Assembly (NCBI RefSeq): GCF_026745355.1
Contig: NC_079202.1
Span: 44,116,289 to 44,180,288, forward strand
DNA: 64,000 nt
Reading direction: 5' to 3'
Source of the DNA: Beta vulgaris subsp. vulgaris
Taxonomy: Eukaryota; Streptophyta; Magnoliopsida; Caryophyllales; Amaranthaceae
How positions within the stretch are numbered: position 1 is the stretch's first letter; the number at the start of each line of letters is the position of its first letter. Made by a program: the position numbers and the translations under genes. Under the pieces are notes generated by a model, which worked only from the letters and a program-made list of their open reading frames with translations, ran no database searches and had not been told where the DNA came from. Shown piece by piece: positions 45,430 to 59,033 of this stretch.

Positions 45430-47306
45430 TTAGGAGAGGGAGGTTGTTCTACTTCTTCCACCACATCATGAAGCTTTGCCATCACTTCTTGATGATTTTC
45501 GGCCAATGTATCATTTCCCTTGAGCACAATGTCTTCCAACTTCAACAATCTGAGTTCATTGCTTGAATGAGGAAGAAAGTTCACCAAGCCGAGCCAATTA
45601 TCTTGTTGTCCTCCAAGGCTTTGTCAACTTTGCTCATAACTCCTTTTACTAACCCATTTAAATCCTTAGCTTCCGTAGCAAACTCCATCATTGCTTCCGA
45701 ATGACCCATAACCAAAGAAAACAAAGAATCCAACCTTCTAGCATGAGCTAGAGTATATGTAGAACCAATGGTAGGATTTTGAGAAGACGAGGGAGCTTGA
45801 GAAGGTTGGGGTTGCGTGTTTGTTCCTTAGGTTTGGGAAAGCAGGTTGTTCCTCTAGAATGGGAACACCAACTGTTTCTTAGCTTTAGGAACAGAACAGG
45901 AGGGTTTTGAGGTAGAGGGAGGGATAGGATCATTTGTGGTGCTAGGGTAGAAGGTGAGGCAGATTTTTGTGGAGATGGAGGAAAAGGAGGATTGGTTTCC
46001 ATGGGAACAGGAGTCGGTTCCCTAGAAGGAGGTAGGTTAGATTCATAATCTTCCCTATCAATCACCTTTACTTCATCTTCCTCAAACTTCTTTCGGCATC
46101 AAAAAGGAAAATTAAGCACTTTCATATTTGAACCTTTGACTAGCTCTAGTGCTTTCTAAACCGGTTTCACCACCTCATCAACCACCTTCTTCCCTTTCTT
46201 TTAGTTCTTCTTTTTCTTTTTAATTTTCTTTTCTTTTTGATTTTTCTTTTCTTTTTCGTTTTTCTTCTCTTCAACTTCTTTTTCTTCTTCTTCTTCTTCC
46301 ACTTCATCATCCACATCATCATCATCCTCATCATCATCAAGATTAGCACGCCCTTAATAACTTCTCCATTCACAACACAAACATTAAGTTATTCAAGGCA
46401 CGCACATTCAACATATTTCCCGTGACACACTAGGACTGAGTTCCCGAAATTTTCACTTAAACTTAAGTAGAATTTCGGTTACTAAAGCTCCATACCAACA
46501 ACAAATCCATTTTCAATGCAATGACTCAAATGTTGAATCATTAAAGAGGGAAAGTTTATGTGTTTGTGAAGGCAAACAATGAATGTAAATTAAATCCAAC
46601 ATGCTAACTTGAGCACGTTTGGAAAGGACGAGGCAATAAAGCTTTCTTGAGGATGTGAAAAAAATTTTGTGATAAGGGGAAAGAAGATTATGTCAAGAAA
46701 TGTTTTTCCCTTTTGACCACCATACTTAACAATAATTGATCAAAGAAATGTCCGAAAATGGATAGAACCACGTTGTTTCTTGAAATAAACATCTGTTCCT
46801 CTCACGGGAACACCAAGCAGTTTACCCAAATTTTAGCATTAAAATCATTTGAGTTCCTTTCACCAAGTGGAACAATTTCCTTCTTCATCCATGGAAAAGT
46901 TTTCACAAAATTCTCCATCAATTTAGGAATCAAACTATTTCCATAACATTTCACAAAAAGATTTTCCCAACCTTGAAACTTAATCATATTGTAAGAATTG
47001 ACGAAAGTTTACTCTTTTGCACCAAGAAACATCAATAAAAAGTCCATGCACATACCTAGTTGCCGTGGATTTTTTCGACAACCGAGTTGTTCCTCTCTCG
47101 GGAACATCTGATTCCCCTCACTAGTTGCATGAGCTTCTTCAACCTCCATTTCAACCGATTCTTCTTTTTCTTCCTTTTCCTTAGAATTCTGATGAAGAAT
47201 TGGGAGAAATATCCATGGGTGTTGGTGATTCAATTTTAGAGGATGAAGGAGAGGGTTTTTCGGCTTTGTGGGAGGAGAGAGAGTGAGAAATGTTTTTGGT
47301 AGTCAT
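45430..47306 (-). pseudogene. Extra ORF after pol, copia element B (disrupted)
   Basis: The ATG at 47306 opens a protein homologous to the extra ORF of element A (56845-58767). Features in order are a Ser/Pro-rich basic N-terminus, a globular region with GWENLFVKCYGNSLIPKLM, a Lys/Glu tract (about 46170-46340), a Pro-rich stretch and a C-terminal region rich in Leu/Glu heptads. Multiple frameshifts break it. I recall related proteins annotated as putative plant transposon protein. No signal peptide or membrane segment is visible, unlike a true envelope protein. Confidence 0.75.
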
Positions 47307-47775
47307 ATTTGTGGAGAATTTTCGGTTTTATGAGAAGGAAGGAAAAAATTTGTTTTGTTTAAGGAAAGAATAAATAAAACCGTGTATTTACACGTTTTAA
47401 AAAAAACTTAAAAAATATCTTCAACTAACTTGAGAGATATAAGGAAAAAATCAGATTTTTAGGAGATAAAATCTGAACAAATATTTTTGGTTTTTCGAAT
47501 TTTAAAAAATAACTCTAATACGCTGGGAATTGGGAACAGCGTTTGGGGAACTCCATTAATTCTTTTAATCCTTTGTTATCACTTAAGGCATAGAATTGTC
47601 CTATGAACAATAAGGGGAATATTATTGGACATTGGTGAGCAGTTTTCAGACATTTTTACTTATACATATGAAATAATCATATAAGAATTGTGATGTATTT
47701 AAGCAAATAAAAACATCAAAATGCACATCCAGACATAATGCCAAAGAATTAACACAAAGGGGAATAATGTAGCAA

Positions 47776-50700
47776 TCATTTCAATTGATTAAGCCAAGTT
47801 CAAGTCTCAATTTCTCAAACCTATCTCTATTTAAGGGTTTGTCAAGATTCTGCAATTTGACGTTCAGTCTCACAGAATTCCATTTTAATAAGACCCTTTT
47901 CAACATTATCTTTCAGAAAGTGATGCCTAATATGGATGTGTTTGACTCTTGAATGTGTACGGGATCTTTAGAAATACTAATAGCACTAGTATTATCACAA
48001 TAGATGGGAACACATTCAAAGTAGATTCCATAGTCACGTAGTTGTTGTTTTATCCATAGCATTTGGGAACAACATGCTGCTGCTGCAACATATTCAGCCT
48101 CTGCTGTAGATAAAGCAACTGTGTTTTGCTTCTTGGTGCTCCAAGAAACTAAACTATGACTAAGGAACTGAACCATACCTGATGTACTCTTCTATTGACC
48201 AGATCTCCTGCATAGTCAGCATCCGCAAATCCTTTCAATTCAAAGGTATCACTCTCGAATAGAATAGGCTTAAATCATCTGTTCCCTTGAGGTATCTTAG
48301 GATTCTCTTCACAGCTGTGAGATGAGATTCCTTTGGATTGGCTTGAAACCTTGCACATAACCTACACTGAAAGCAATATCAGGACGACTTGCAGTTAGAT
48401 ATAGTAATGAGCCAATCATACCTCGATATTGGTTTGATCCACACTTTTCCTATAGAATCTTCATCCAATCTGGTTGAGATTCCCATAGGTGTATGATTAC
48501 TTTGGATGCTTCCAAACCATACTTTTTCAATAGTTCCTTTATGTACTTTTGTTGATGGATGTAGATTCCTTCTTCTGTTTGCTTGATTTGCAACCCCAAG
48601 AAGAAGTTGAGCTCACCCATCATACTCATTTCAAATTCTTTACTCATGAGATTAGCAAAGTCCTTGCACAAAGATTCATTAGTGCACCAAATATAATATC
48701 ATCAACATATATTTGAACAACTAATAAATGTTTTCCTTTTGATTTTAAAAACAAGGTTCGATCCAATTTTCCTCTTTTAAACTCATTTTCAAGAAGGAAC
48801 TTAGAAAGTCTTTCATACCATGCTCTTGGAGCTTGCTTTAACCCATAAAGAGCTTTGTCAAGCTTAAAGACATGATTAGGAAATTCTTTATTTCAAAACC
48901 TGGAGGTTGTTCTACAAATACCTCCTCATTAAGATAACCATTTAGAAAAGCACATTTTACATCCATTTGATACAATTTGAAACCCATGAAGGCAGCAAAG
49001 CTATGAAGATTCTAATTGCTTCCATCTTGCAACTGGAGCAAAAGTTTCTTCATAATCAATGCCTTCCTGTTGATTGTATCCTTTCACAACTAACCTGGCC
49101 TTGTTTCTTATGATAGTTCCGAACTCATCTAATTTGTTTCGAAACACCCACTTTAAACCAATAACCTTGTTATGTTTAGGCTTAGGTTCAAGGTGCCAAA
49201 CTTTGTTTCTTTCAAATTGATGAAGTTCATCCTGCATTGCTACGATCCAATCAGCATCAGTGAGACTTCTTCATGATTCCTAGGTTCCAACATAGAAAGA
49301 AAAGCATGAAAAGCACAAAAGTTTTTCAATTGAGATCTCGTTTGAGTTCCCTTATTTATGTCACTGATTATTAGTTCCACAGGATGGGAACGATGAGTTT
49401 TCCAAGGCTTTGGTTGGAAATCCTGGATGGAAACTTGGTTTCCTTGATCATCTTCATTTCCCTGTACTTGGGAACCAGGTTCAACAATAGTGGATTCATT
49501 CACTAGTGCATCATCATTAGTTCCTCTTCTTCCTCATTGGGAACAGGAAAGGATGTTGTTCCCTTGGCTTTGTTCCCATGACTTCGTCTTCCAAAGTCTC
49601 ATCAATAAGACTTAGTCTTTTTCAATCCTATTTCGAAGTCATCTTCAACCTGTGTGCTTGCATCAAATTTATCTGTTTCATCAAAAATAACATGCACACT
49701 TTCTTCTACACACATAGACCTTTTATTATACACTCTATAAGCCTTGCTACTAGAAGAATATCCTAAGAATACAGCTTCTTCACTTCTAGCATCAAATTTT
49801 CCAATATTTTGTTTCCCATTATTATGAACAAAACATTTACATCCAAATGTTCTGAAATATGTAATATTGGGTTTTTACCAAAATACAGCTCATAGGGCTT
49901 TTATTTAATAAAGGTCTTACCATGGCTCGATTTATAATGTGACAAGCAGTATTCACAGCTTCTGCCCAAAAGTTTTTAGGAAATCCACTAGCTATCAACA
50001 TAGTCCTAGCCATCTCTTCTAGTGTTCTATTCTTCCTTTCAACAACACCATTTTGTTGAGGTGTTCTAGGGGCTGAGAAATTGTGATCTAATCCATTGTC
50101 TCTGCTAAAGTCATCGAACTTAAATTTTCAAACTCTTTACCATGGTCGGATCTAAGGTGAAGTAACTTATGACCACTCAAATTTTGTACTTTCTTTGCAA
50201 AGACAAGGAACTCATCATAAGTCTCGTCCTTGCTAGAAAGAAAAATAACCCAAGTAAATCTAGAGAAGTCATCTACAATTACTAACACATATTTCTTTCC
50301 ACTCTACTTTGTATCCTCATAGGTCCACATAAATCCATATGTATTAACTCTAAAGGTCTTGTGGTACTTACCACACTTTTGGACTTGAAAGAGGACCTAA
50401 CATGCTTGTCTTTTGCGCATGCATCACAACATGATCTAAATGAAACTTAGTAGAGGGTAAACCTAAAACTAGTTCTTTAGAACGCAGTTTGTCAAGCAAG
50501 GAAAAGCTAGCATGACCTAGACGCTTGTGCCATAAGAATGAATCATCATCAATAACACTAAGGCATGTGAATTTGTTTTTGGGAACAAGGTTGAGATCCA
50601 CAACATATGTGTTCCCTTTCCTTGTTCCTTCCAAAATGATATCCTTTGTGCTATTGTTGACATCAAACATTTTTCACTATTAAACTTCACACAGTTCCCT

Positions 50701-50952
50701 CTATCACAGAATTGGGAAATACTTAACAAGTTATGCTTTAATCCATCAACTAGAAACACTTTCTATGGAATGTGACGATGACTTACCAACTTTGCCCATG
50801 GCAACTATGTTACCTTTCTTGTTGTCACCAAAAGTCACACTTCCACCATTGTAGGCTGAGAGTGAGAGAAATCTTGATTTATCTCCAGTCATATGCTTAG
50901 AACAACCACTGTCTAGGTACCATGTGTTGTTCCCCCTCACTCCAACCTGCAA
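47776..50952 (-). pseudogene. pol of copia element B (disrupted)
   Basis: In transcript order: protease (WYLDSGCSKHMTG near 50915), GAG-pre-integrase (WHKRLGHASF near 50530), integrase (LRSDHGKEF near 50140), reverse transcriptase ([15 protein letters not shown] near 49150; YVDD region near 48700) and RNase H (VALSTAEAEYVAAAACCSQM near 48100), ending at the stop 47776-47778. Frequent one-base indels split it into pieces of 60-100 codons. The domain order is standard Ty1/copia. Confidence 0.88.
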
Positions 50953-51053
50953 GAAAACTAATTGTTAGAGTTAGGAACCCAATCTTTCTTGGGTTCCTTT
51001 CCTTCAGGAACAATAGATTTCTTTTTCCAAATTACTTACTTGTTTCCAAGTTC

Positions 51054-52768
51054 TCATTTTCGACCAAGTCTTTTAGGACAAGAGTTCCTAAAATGACCAG
51101 TGTTCCCACAAAACATACAAACTTTATCACTTGGTAAATCAACTCTCTTTTTAGGTTTTTCAAATTTCTTTTTGTGATTAAAACCAAGACCTTCAGTTCG
51201 TTTTGTTTGAGGGTTCTTAATCCAGTTTGGAATAGGTAGCATTTTCTTTTCATTTCTCATTTGGTGCAGTTCCCCTCAAGTTCTTATTTTCAATTTCCAA
51301 AAATGAAACATGATTTTTCAATTCGTTTATTTCAGATTTGAAACTTTGCAAGGGAACTGACTTAATGTCAAATGAACTTACTTCAGGAACAAACTCTTTT
51401 AGTTGTGAAACTCAAGCTTAACAAGTAGTTCTCATTTTTAAGATTTTCGAAATCCTCTTTTAATTTAAGATTTTTGTCAAACAATTCGAAAAATCTTTTC
51501 TCAATATCAATCGAACACTTTAAGCCAAGAGGTATGTTCCTTTGCTACACTTAAAGCATTTGACATTGTTTTAGTTTAATGGTTCATCTTTGCTATATTC
51601 AGCGTCAACAATAAACTCAAATAATTTTCTTTACTTAAAGAATTAAGACGAGTTTTGATGGTGTCTAGACTTGCCTCAAGAGATTCAATCTCTTCATCAG
51701 ATTCGGAATTGTAAGAGCCATAAGACAGAAGTTTGCAGTCTCCTCATTTGGTTGAGGATCATCTTCTTCTCGAGTCAGAGTCTCCCCATGCAGCAACCAT
51801 AGCTTTCTTCATGTCAGATCGAGTATAGGAGTTTTTGAATTCCTTGTTCCTATCTCTGCTCTGTTCCCTTCCTTTGCCTTTTTCTTGTTCCCATTGGGGA
51901 CAATCCTTGATGAAGTGCTCAGAACTGCCACACTTATGACAAACAAGTTTGTTAGAATATTTCTTATTCTTACCTTTGTAATCACTTCTTCATGTTCCTA
52001 AACATTCTTTTGAATTTTCGGACCATGAGAGCAGATTCTTCTTCATCTGTTTCTGAGCTTCACTTTCATCAGCTTTTAAGGCAATCGACTTTTGCTTGGA
52101 CATTCTCCATTCTCATTGTCCAATTGCAACTCATGAGTCATGAGGGAACCAGCAAGTTGTTCCAAATTGAACTTAGTAAAGTCCTTAGTTTCCTGTAAGG
52201 CAGTTACCTTAGCCATCCAACGATCCCTAGGAAGGCTCCTTAGGACCTTTCGTACCTGTTCCTCAGATGTAATCACTTTACCAAGAGATGTTAGCTCATT
52301 AAATATTAGTAAAGCGTGTAAACATTCTTGGATAGACTCTTTTGATTTCATTTGAAAAAGTTCATATTGGTTCATCAAAAGATCTATTTTTGATCTCTTA
52401 ACTTCACTCGTACCTTCATGAGTGACTTCAAGAAGATCCCAAATTTGTTTTGCGGTTTTACATCCCATGACACGATTGTGTTCATGAGGACCAAGACCAC
52501 AATGAAGCAATTTTATAGCAAGAGCATTAATTTCCATCTTTTCGAAATCAGCTTTATCAAAATCAGATATAGATTTAGGAATTACCTCATTCTTGTCATT
52601 AGTGGTAGTGACTTCAAAATCACCTACCTCTATGACTCTCCATACCTGGTAATTGTCGGCTTTGATAAAGATCTCCATTCTGTTCTTCCAGTAAGTGTAA
52701 AACTTACCATTGAACATTGGTGGCCTCTGCGTAGAGTACCCTTCTTCCAGTTTCTCTCTAGTATTCAT
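51054..52768 (-). pseudogene. gag of copia element B (disrupted)
   Basis: The ATG at 52768 opens the same N-terminus as element A. The frame is open through the stretch where element A has its first deletion, then shows small indels near 52320-52350 and a one-base loss near 52110. Knuckle 1 is near 51930 and knuckle 2 (CMFCGNTGHFRNSC) near 51110. The intervening coiled-coil part is fragmented. Confidence 0.85.
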
Positions 52769-52818
52769 ATTTTTCAAGATCTTGAACTCAACAGGGTTTC
52801 CTGAATATTAGAGTTCCC

Positions 52819-52830
52819 GCTCTGATACCA
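52819..52830 (-). promoter_or_regulatory. Primer-binding site of element B
   Basis: Reads TGGTATCAGAGC on the - strand, two bases inside the 5' LTR; matches initiator tRNA-Met as in element A. Confidence 0.9.
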
Positions 52831-52832
52831 AT

Positions 52833-54390
52833 TGTTGTATAATATGAGCACTATAAGAGGGGGGTGAATTATAGTGAGAGAATAAGTACTACTTTTTGCG
52901 GAATTAAAAGTAAACTTGGGAACAAACAATGGGAACACGAGAGATTTTACGAGGAAAAACTTCCTAGGCCTAGTAGGAAGAAACAACCTCGACCACAAGG
53001 GATTTTAAACAACTTTCCACTATAATAGGCCAAAACAACTCTGATTACAACCTATTACTTTTCTCTCGATTCTCAACTTAAGTCACTCAACTCAAGTTCC
53101 CAACGACAGTTCCCAACAACTGACGTTTTCTCTCAAACTTCACTCGAAGTTCCTTTCTCTTTCTCTTTCTCTTTCTCTTGCTTCACTCAAAGCTTTTCAC
53201 ACTTACAAGAGTTCACTCAAACCCTTTTTCTCAAAAATACACTTTGTAAAACAATGGAAGAGTAATAAAACTCGATTAATGTAAGTATGAATTCTCTTAA
53301 GGAAAGGCACTGACACTTTAGATAACTTAAGACAAATTAACTAAGTCAGACACAATTTTCTCAAGTGAATTAGGCGCCTATTTATAGACTATTAAGACAA
53401 GACATGATTTCCACTAACTTAGACCATTATCACATGTTCTCCATGATTTCAATTAATTAATTAAATTAAATTATTATTCTAAGTCATGGCATCACCACTA
53501 ATCCATTACTTCATTCATAGAAGCAGTAACAATACGTGGTTTTGCAAACTTGGAGAATAATTAATCTTATTTAATTTAATTAAATACTTGGAGGATAATT
53601 AACTTAGCCACTAAATCCACTAACTCATAACTTGAAGCAGTAAATCATTTAGGCGTGAACTAGAATTTAGGAAATAAATAAATAAAAACTTTAGCTAGTT
53701 TTTAGAGAAAAAATCTTTTTCAAAATCTTTATACAAAAACCGGAAAACAGATTTTTATTTCGAAAAATCCGAAACATTTAAAAACCGGAAATAAATTTTT
53801 CGAAATAAATTTAAATAAAATATAAAAGATAAAATATATATTTTAAAAAGATAAGATTTGAAAATCAGAGATTTTAAAATCAAAAAATCTATTTAAAATC
53901 TTTTCCTAACAAACTTAAACTAACTTCCTAAAATAATGGATCTTAGTCAAATTATCCCTAAAAACTCTAACAACTATATTGGGCACACAAATACCTTAGG
54001 CGCACAATATTAGTCACTTAAGTTCCTAAATTAGTTTTAAAGTCTTGTTCCCTAATTATTAAGTCTTGTTCCTAAGCCTTGTTCCTATAGTGCCAGGTCT
54101 GTTCCTTTCATGGGAACAGAACCAAGTTCCTTTGAGAATTCACCACGAACTTAATAAAGCTATTACTCAACCTTAACAAGAAGATTAATAAATACCCTAA
54201 TGTATTCTAATCTTCATTCCATGCTTGATTCTTCATTTCTCGAACATCTTTACTTCATCTTGATTAATTCTCCGCTTTAATCTTCAATCAAGTATTCTCT
54301 TAACTCGAGCATGAATTACCTTGCAACAACATAAATAAAATATACTATGTCTTTTGTGGTTAGGTCATCTTCAAAACTCAAGGGTCAACA
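52833..54390 (-). repeat. 5' LTR of copia element B
   Basis: 1558 bp, TGTTGACCC at 54390 to TATACAACA at 52833 on the - strand. TATA box at 53379-53386 in reverse. The first 250 bases from the 52833 end differ from the 3' LTR by about one substitution and one G in a G run; further in, differences are mostly small indels. Confidence 0.92.
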
Positions 54391-56316
54391 ATTTTTGATG
54401 AAACAGATAAATTTGATGCAAGCACACAGGTTGAAGATGACTTCGAAATAGGATTGACAAAAGACTTAAGTCTTATTGATGAGACTTTGGAAGACGAAGT
54501 CATGGAACAAAGCCAAGGGAACAACATCCTGTTCCTGTTCCCAATGAGGAAGAAGAGGAACTAAGTGATGATGCACTAGTGAATGAATCCACTATTGTTG
54601 AACCTGGTTCCCAAGTACAGGGAAATGAAGATGATCAAGCAACCCAAGTTTCCATCCAGGATTTCCAACCAAAGCCTTGGAAAACTCATCGTTCCCATCC
54701 TGTGGAACTAATAATCAGTGACATAAATAAGGGAACTCAAACGAGATCTCAATTGAAAAACTTTTGTGCTTTTCATGCTTTTCTTTCTATGTTGGAACCT
54801 AGGAATCATGAAGAAGCTCTCACTGATGCTGATTGGATCGTAGCAATGCAGGATGAACTTCATCAATTTGAAAGAAACAAAGTTTGGCACCTTGAACCTA
54901 AGCCTAAACATAACAAGGTTATTGGTTTAAAGTGGGTGTTTCGAAACAAATTAGATGAATTCGGAACTATCATAAGAAACAAGGCCAGGTTAGTTGTGAA
55001 AGGATACAATCAACAAGAAGGCATTGATTATGAAGAAACTTTCGCTCGAGTTGCAAGACTGGAAGCAATTAGAATCTTCATAGCTTTTGCTGCCTTCATG
55101 GGTTTCAAATTGTATCAAATGGATGTAAAATGTGCTTTTCTAAATGGTTATCTTAATGAGAGGTATTTGTAGAACAACCTCCAGGTTTTGAAAATAAAGA
55201 ATTTCCTAATCATGTCTTTAAGCTTGACAAAGCTCTTTATGGGTTAAAGCAAGCTCCAAGAGCATGGTATGAAAGACTTTCTAAGTTCCTTCTTGAAAAT
55301 GAGTTTAAAAGAGGAAAATTGGATCGAACCTTGTTTTTAAAATCAAAAGGTAAACATTTATTAGTTGTTCAAATATATGTTGATGATATTATATTGGTGC
55401 CACTAATGAATCTTTGTGCAAGGACTTTGCTAATCTCATGAGTAAAGAATTTGAAATGAGTATGATGGTGAGCTCAACTTCTTCTTGGGGTTGCAAATCA
55501 AGCAAACAGAAGAAGGAATTTACATCCATCAACAAAAGTACATAAAGGAACTGTTGAAAAAGTATGGATTGGAAGCATCCAAAGTTAATCATACACCTAT
55601 GGGAATCTCAACCAGATTGGATGAAGATTCTATAGGAATAAGTATGGATCAAACCAAGTATCGAGGTATGATTGACTCATTACTATATCTAACTGCAAGT
55701 CGTCCTGATATTGCTTTCAATGTAGGGTTATGTGCAAGGTTTCAAGCCAATCCAAAGGAATCTCATCTCACAGCTGTGAAGAGAATCCTAAGATACCTCA
55801 AGGGAACAGATGATTTAAGCCTATTCTATTCGAGGAGTGATACCTTTGAATTGAAAGGATTTGCGGATGCTGACTATGCAGGAGATCTGGTCAATAGGAA
55901 GAGTACATCAGGTATGGTTCAGTTCCTTAGTCATAGTTTAGTTTCTTGGAGCACCAAGAAGCAAAACACAATTGCTTTATCTACAGCAGAGGCTGAATAT
56001 GTTGCCGCAGCAGCATATTGTTCCCAAATGCTATGGATAAAACAACAACTACGTGACTATGGAATCTACTTTGAATGTGTTCCCATCTATTGTGATAATA
56101 CTAGTGCTATTAGTATTTCTAAAGATCCCGTACCATTCAAGAGTCAAACACATCCATATTAGGCATCACTTTCTGAAAGATAATGTTGAAAAGGGTCTTA
56201 TTAAAATGGAATTCTGTGAGACTGAACGTCAAATTGCAGACATCTTGACAAAACCCTTAAATAGAGATAGGTTTGAGAAATTGAGACTTGAACTTGGCTT
56301 AATTAAATTGAAATGA
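54391..56316 (+). pseudogene. pol of copia element A, second part: reverse transcriptase and RNase H
   Basis: Coding resumes directly after element B. The RT includes [15 protein letters not shown] and [13 protein letters not shown], then a one-base loss near 55160, [16 protein letters not shown], and the catalytic YVDD at 55376-55387 followed by another one-base loss. RNase H covers about 55850-56316 ([41 protein letters not shown]), with a shift near 56140. The stop at 56314-56316 is natural. Confidence 0.9.
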
Positions 56317-56844
56317 TTGCTACATTATTCCCCTTTGTGTTAATTCTTTGGCATTATGTCTGGATGTGCATTTTTGATGTTTTTATCTGCTTAAATACAT
56401 CACAATTCTTATATGATTATTTCATATGTATAAGTAAAAATGTCTGAAAACTACTCACCAATGTCCAATAATATTCCCCTTATTGTTCATAGGACAATTC
56501 TATGCCTTAAGTGATGACAAAGGATTAAAAGAATTAATGGAGTTCCAAAGTAGCAAAATTTTATTGTTTCCATTCACTGTTCCCAAACGATGTTCCCAAT
56601 TCCCAGCGTATTAGAGTTAGATTTTTTTTCTTTTCAAAATTCGAAAAACCAAAAAATATTCTGTTCAGATTTTATTTCCTAAAAATCTGATTTTTCCTTA
56701 TATCTCTCAAGTTAGTTGAAGATATTTTTTAGAAGATTTTTTTCTTAAAAACGTGTAAATACACGGTTTTATATTATTCTTTCCTTAAAACAAAACAAAT
56801 TTTTTTCCTTCCTTCTCATAAAACCGAAAATTTCTCCACAAAAC

Positions 56845-58767
56845 ATGACTACCAAAAACACTTATCACTCTCTCTCCTCCCACAAAGCCGAAAAACCCTC
56901 TCCTTCATCCTCTAAAATTGAATCACCAACACCCATGGCTATTTCTCCCAATTCTTCATCAAGAATTCTAAGGAAAAGGAAGAAACAAGAAGAATCGGTT
57001 GAAATGGAGGTTGAAGAAGCTCATGCAACTAGTGAGGGGGAATCAGATGTTCCGAGAGAGGAGCAACTCGGGTTGTTCGAAAAAATTCCACGGCAACTAG
57101 GTATGTGCATGGACTTTTTTGATTGGTGCAAAAAGTAAACTTTCGTCAATTGCTTAATATGATTAAGTTTCAAGGTTGGGAAAATCTTTTTGTGAAATGT
57201 TATGGAAATAGTTTGATTCCTAAATTGATGGACGAATTTTGTGAAAACTTTTCCATGGATGAAGAAGGAAATTGTTCCACCTTGGTGAAAGGAACTCAAA
57301 TAGATTTTAATGCAAAAATTTTGGGTAAACTGCTTGGTGTTCCCGTGAGAGGAACAGACGTTTATTTCAAAAAACAACGTGGTTCATATCCATTTTCGGA
57401 CATTTCCTTTGATCAATTGATTGTTAAGTATGGTGGTCAAAAGGGAAAAACATTTCTTGATCATAATCTTCTTTCCCCTTATCACAAAATTTGTTTCACA
57501 TCCTCAAGAAAGCTTTATTGCCTCGTCTTTCCAAACGTGCTCAAGTTAGCATGTTGGATTTAATTTACATTCATTGTCTAGCTTCTCACAAACACATAAA
57601 CTTTCCCTCTTTAATGATTCAACATTTGAGTCATTGCATTGAAAATGGTTTTGTTGTTGGATATGGAGCCTTAGTAACCGAAATTCTACTTAAGTTTAAA
57701 GTGAAAATTTCGGGAACTCAGTCCATTGGAGTATCTACGGGAAATATGTTGAATGTGCGTGCCTTGAATAACTTAAATGTTTGTGTTGTGAATGGAGAGT
57801 TATTAAGGGACGTGCTAATCTTGATGATGATGAGGATGATGATGTGGATGATGAAGTGGAAGAAGAAGAAGAAGAAGAAGAAAAAGAAGTTGAAGAGAAG
57901 AAAAATGAAAAGGCCGAAAAAGAAAAAGAAAAGAAAAATCAAAAAGAAAAGAAAATTGAAAAAGAAAAAGAAGAAACTAAGAAGAAAGGGAAGAAGGTGG
58001 TTGATGAGTGGTGAAACCGGTTATGAAGAGCACTAGAGCTAGTCAAAGGTTCAAAATATGAAAGTGCTTAATTTTCCTATACTTGATGCCGAAGAAAGTT
58101 GTGAGGAAGATGAAGTAAAGGTGATTGATAGGGAAGATTATGAATCTAACCTACCTCCTTCTAGGCAACCGACTCCTGTTCCCATGGAAACCAATCCTCC
58201 TTTTCCTCCATCTCCACAAAAATCTACCTCACCCTCTACCCAAGCACCACAAGATGATCCTATCCCTCCCTCTACCTCAAAACCCTCCTATTCTGTTCCT
58301 AAAGCTAAGGAAACAGGTGGTGTTCCCATTCTAGAGGAACAACGTTTCCCAAACCTAAGGAACAAACCGCAAACCCCAAGCCTTCTCAAGCTCCCTCGTC
58401 TTCTCAAAATCCTACCATTGGTTCTACGTATACTCTAGCTCATGCTAGAAGGTTGGATTCTTTGTTTTCCTTGGTTATGGGTCATTCGGAAGCAATGATG
58501 GAGTTTGCTACGGAAGCTAAGGATTTAAATGGGTTGGTAAAAGGGGTTATGAGCAAAGTTGACAAAGCCTTGGATGGACAACAAGAAATTATGGCTCGGC
58601 TTGGTGAACTTTCTTCCTCCATTCAAGCTATGAACTCGAGATTGTTGAAGTTGGAAGACAATGTGCTCAAGGGAAATGATACATTGGCCGAAAATCATCA
58701 AGAAGTGATGGCAAAGCTTCATGATGTGGTGGAAGAAGTTGAACAACCTCCCTCTCCTAAATCATAA
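56845..58767 (+). pseudogene. Extra ORF after pol, copia element A (disrupted)
   Basis: The ATG at 56845 opens a Ser/Pro-rich basic N-terminus. A globular part follows (57123-57780) with GWENLFVKCYG, FNAKILGKLLGVPVRGTDVY and MIQHLSHCIENGFVVGYG, then an acidic Asp/Glu run and a Lys/Glu tract (57820-58010), a Pro-rich stretch (58150-58400) and a Leu-rich region ending MAKLHDVVEEVEQPPSPKS. At least four shifts or stops break it. It lies in the sense direction 0.5 kb after pol, where Sireviruses carry an env-like ORF. No signal peptide or transmembrane helix is evident. Confidence 0.75.
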
Positions 58768-59033
58768 ACTTTTCTCGTTTAACTTGTTTTATTTTGTGTG
58801 GGAACATGAACTTTGCTTAATATTTGTCTTTTCTATCCTTCTCCTTTTAATCATGCTACAATGGAACTTATTGGTTTGCTTAATTCTAAGTTTGATCTTT
58901 TTGCATGTGTGCGTCTAAATGAATGGCTAATATTCTTGGATTGCGGTTTTTGAGAGTTGAATGCTTTATTTGCTTATACTAACCAACTTAATTCTTACAA
59001 GTTTGATGGTGTGATGTGTTTAGTGAATAATAT

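Larger units (their letters stand above)
43353..54390 (-). mobile_element. Sirevirus-type Ty1/copia element B (inner, antisense)
   Basis: An 11,038-bp element of the same family as element A, inserted in the opposite direction into its integrase region. It has both LTRs (5' at 52833-54390, 3' at 43353-44922), a primer-binding site, gag, pol, the extra ORF and a polypurine tract, in the right order on the - strand. The 5-bp ATTTT duplication on both sides proves insertion rather than rearrangement. Coding is broken by many one-base indels although LTR and coding similarity to element A is high. Confidence 0.93.

Noticed and set aside
46167..46425. Lys-rich or Phe-rich open frames
   Set aside because: Alternative-frame readings of the charged tract of the extra copia ORF.
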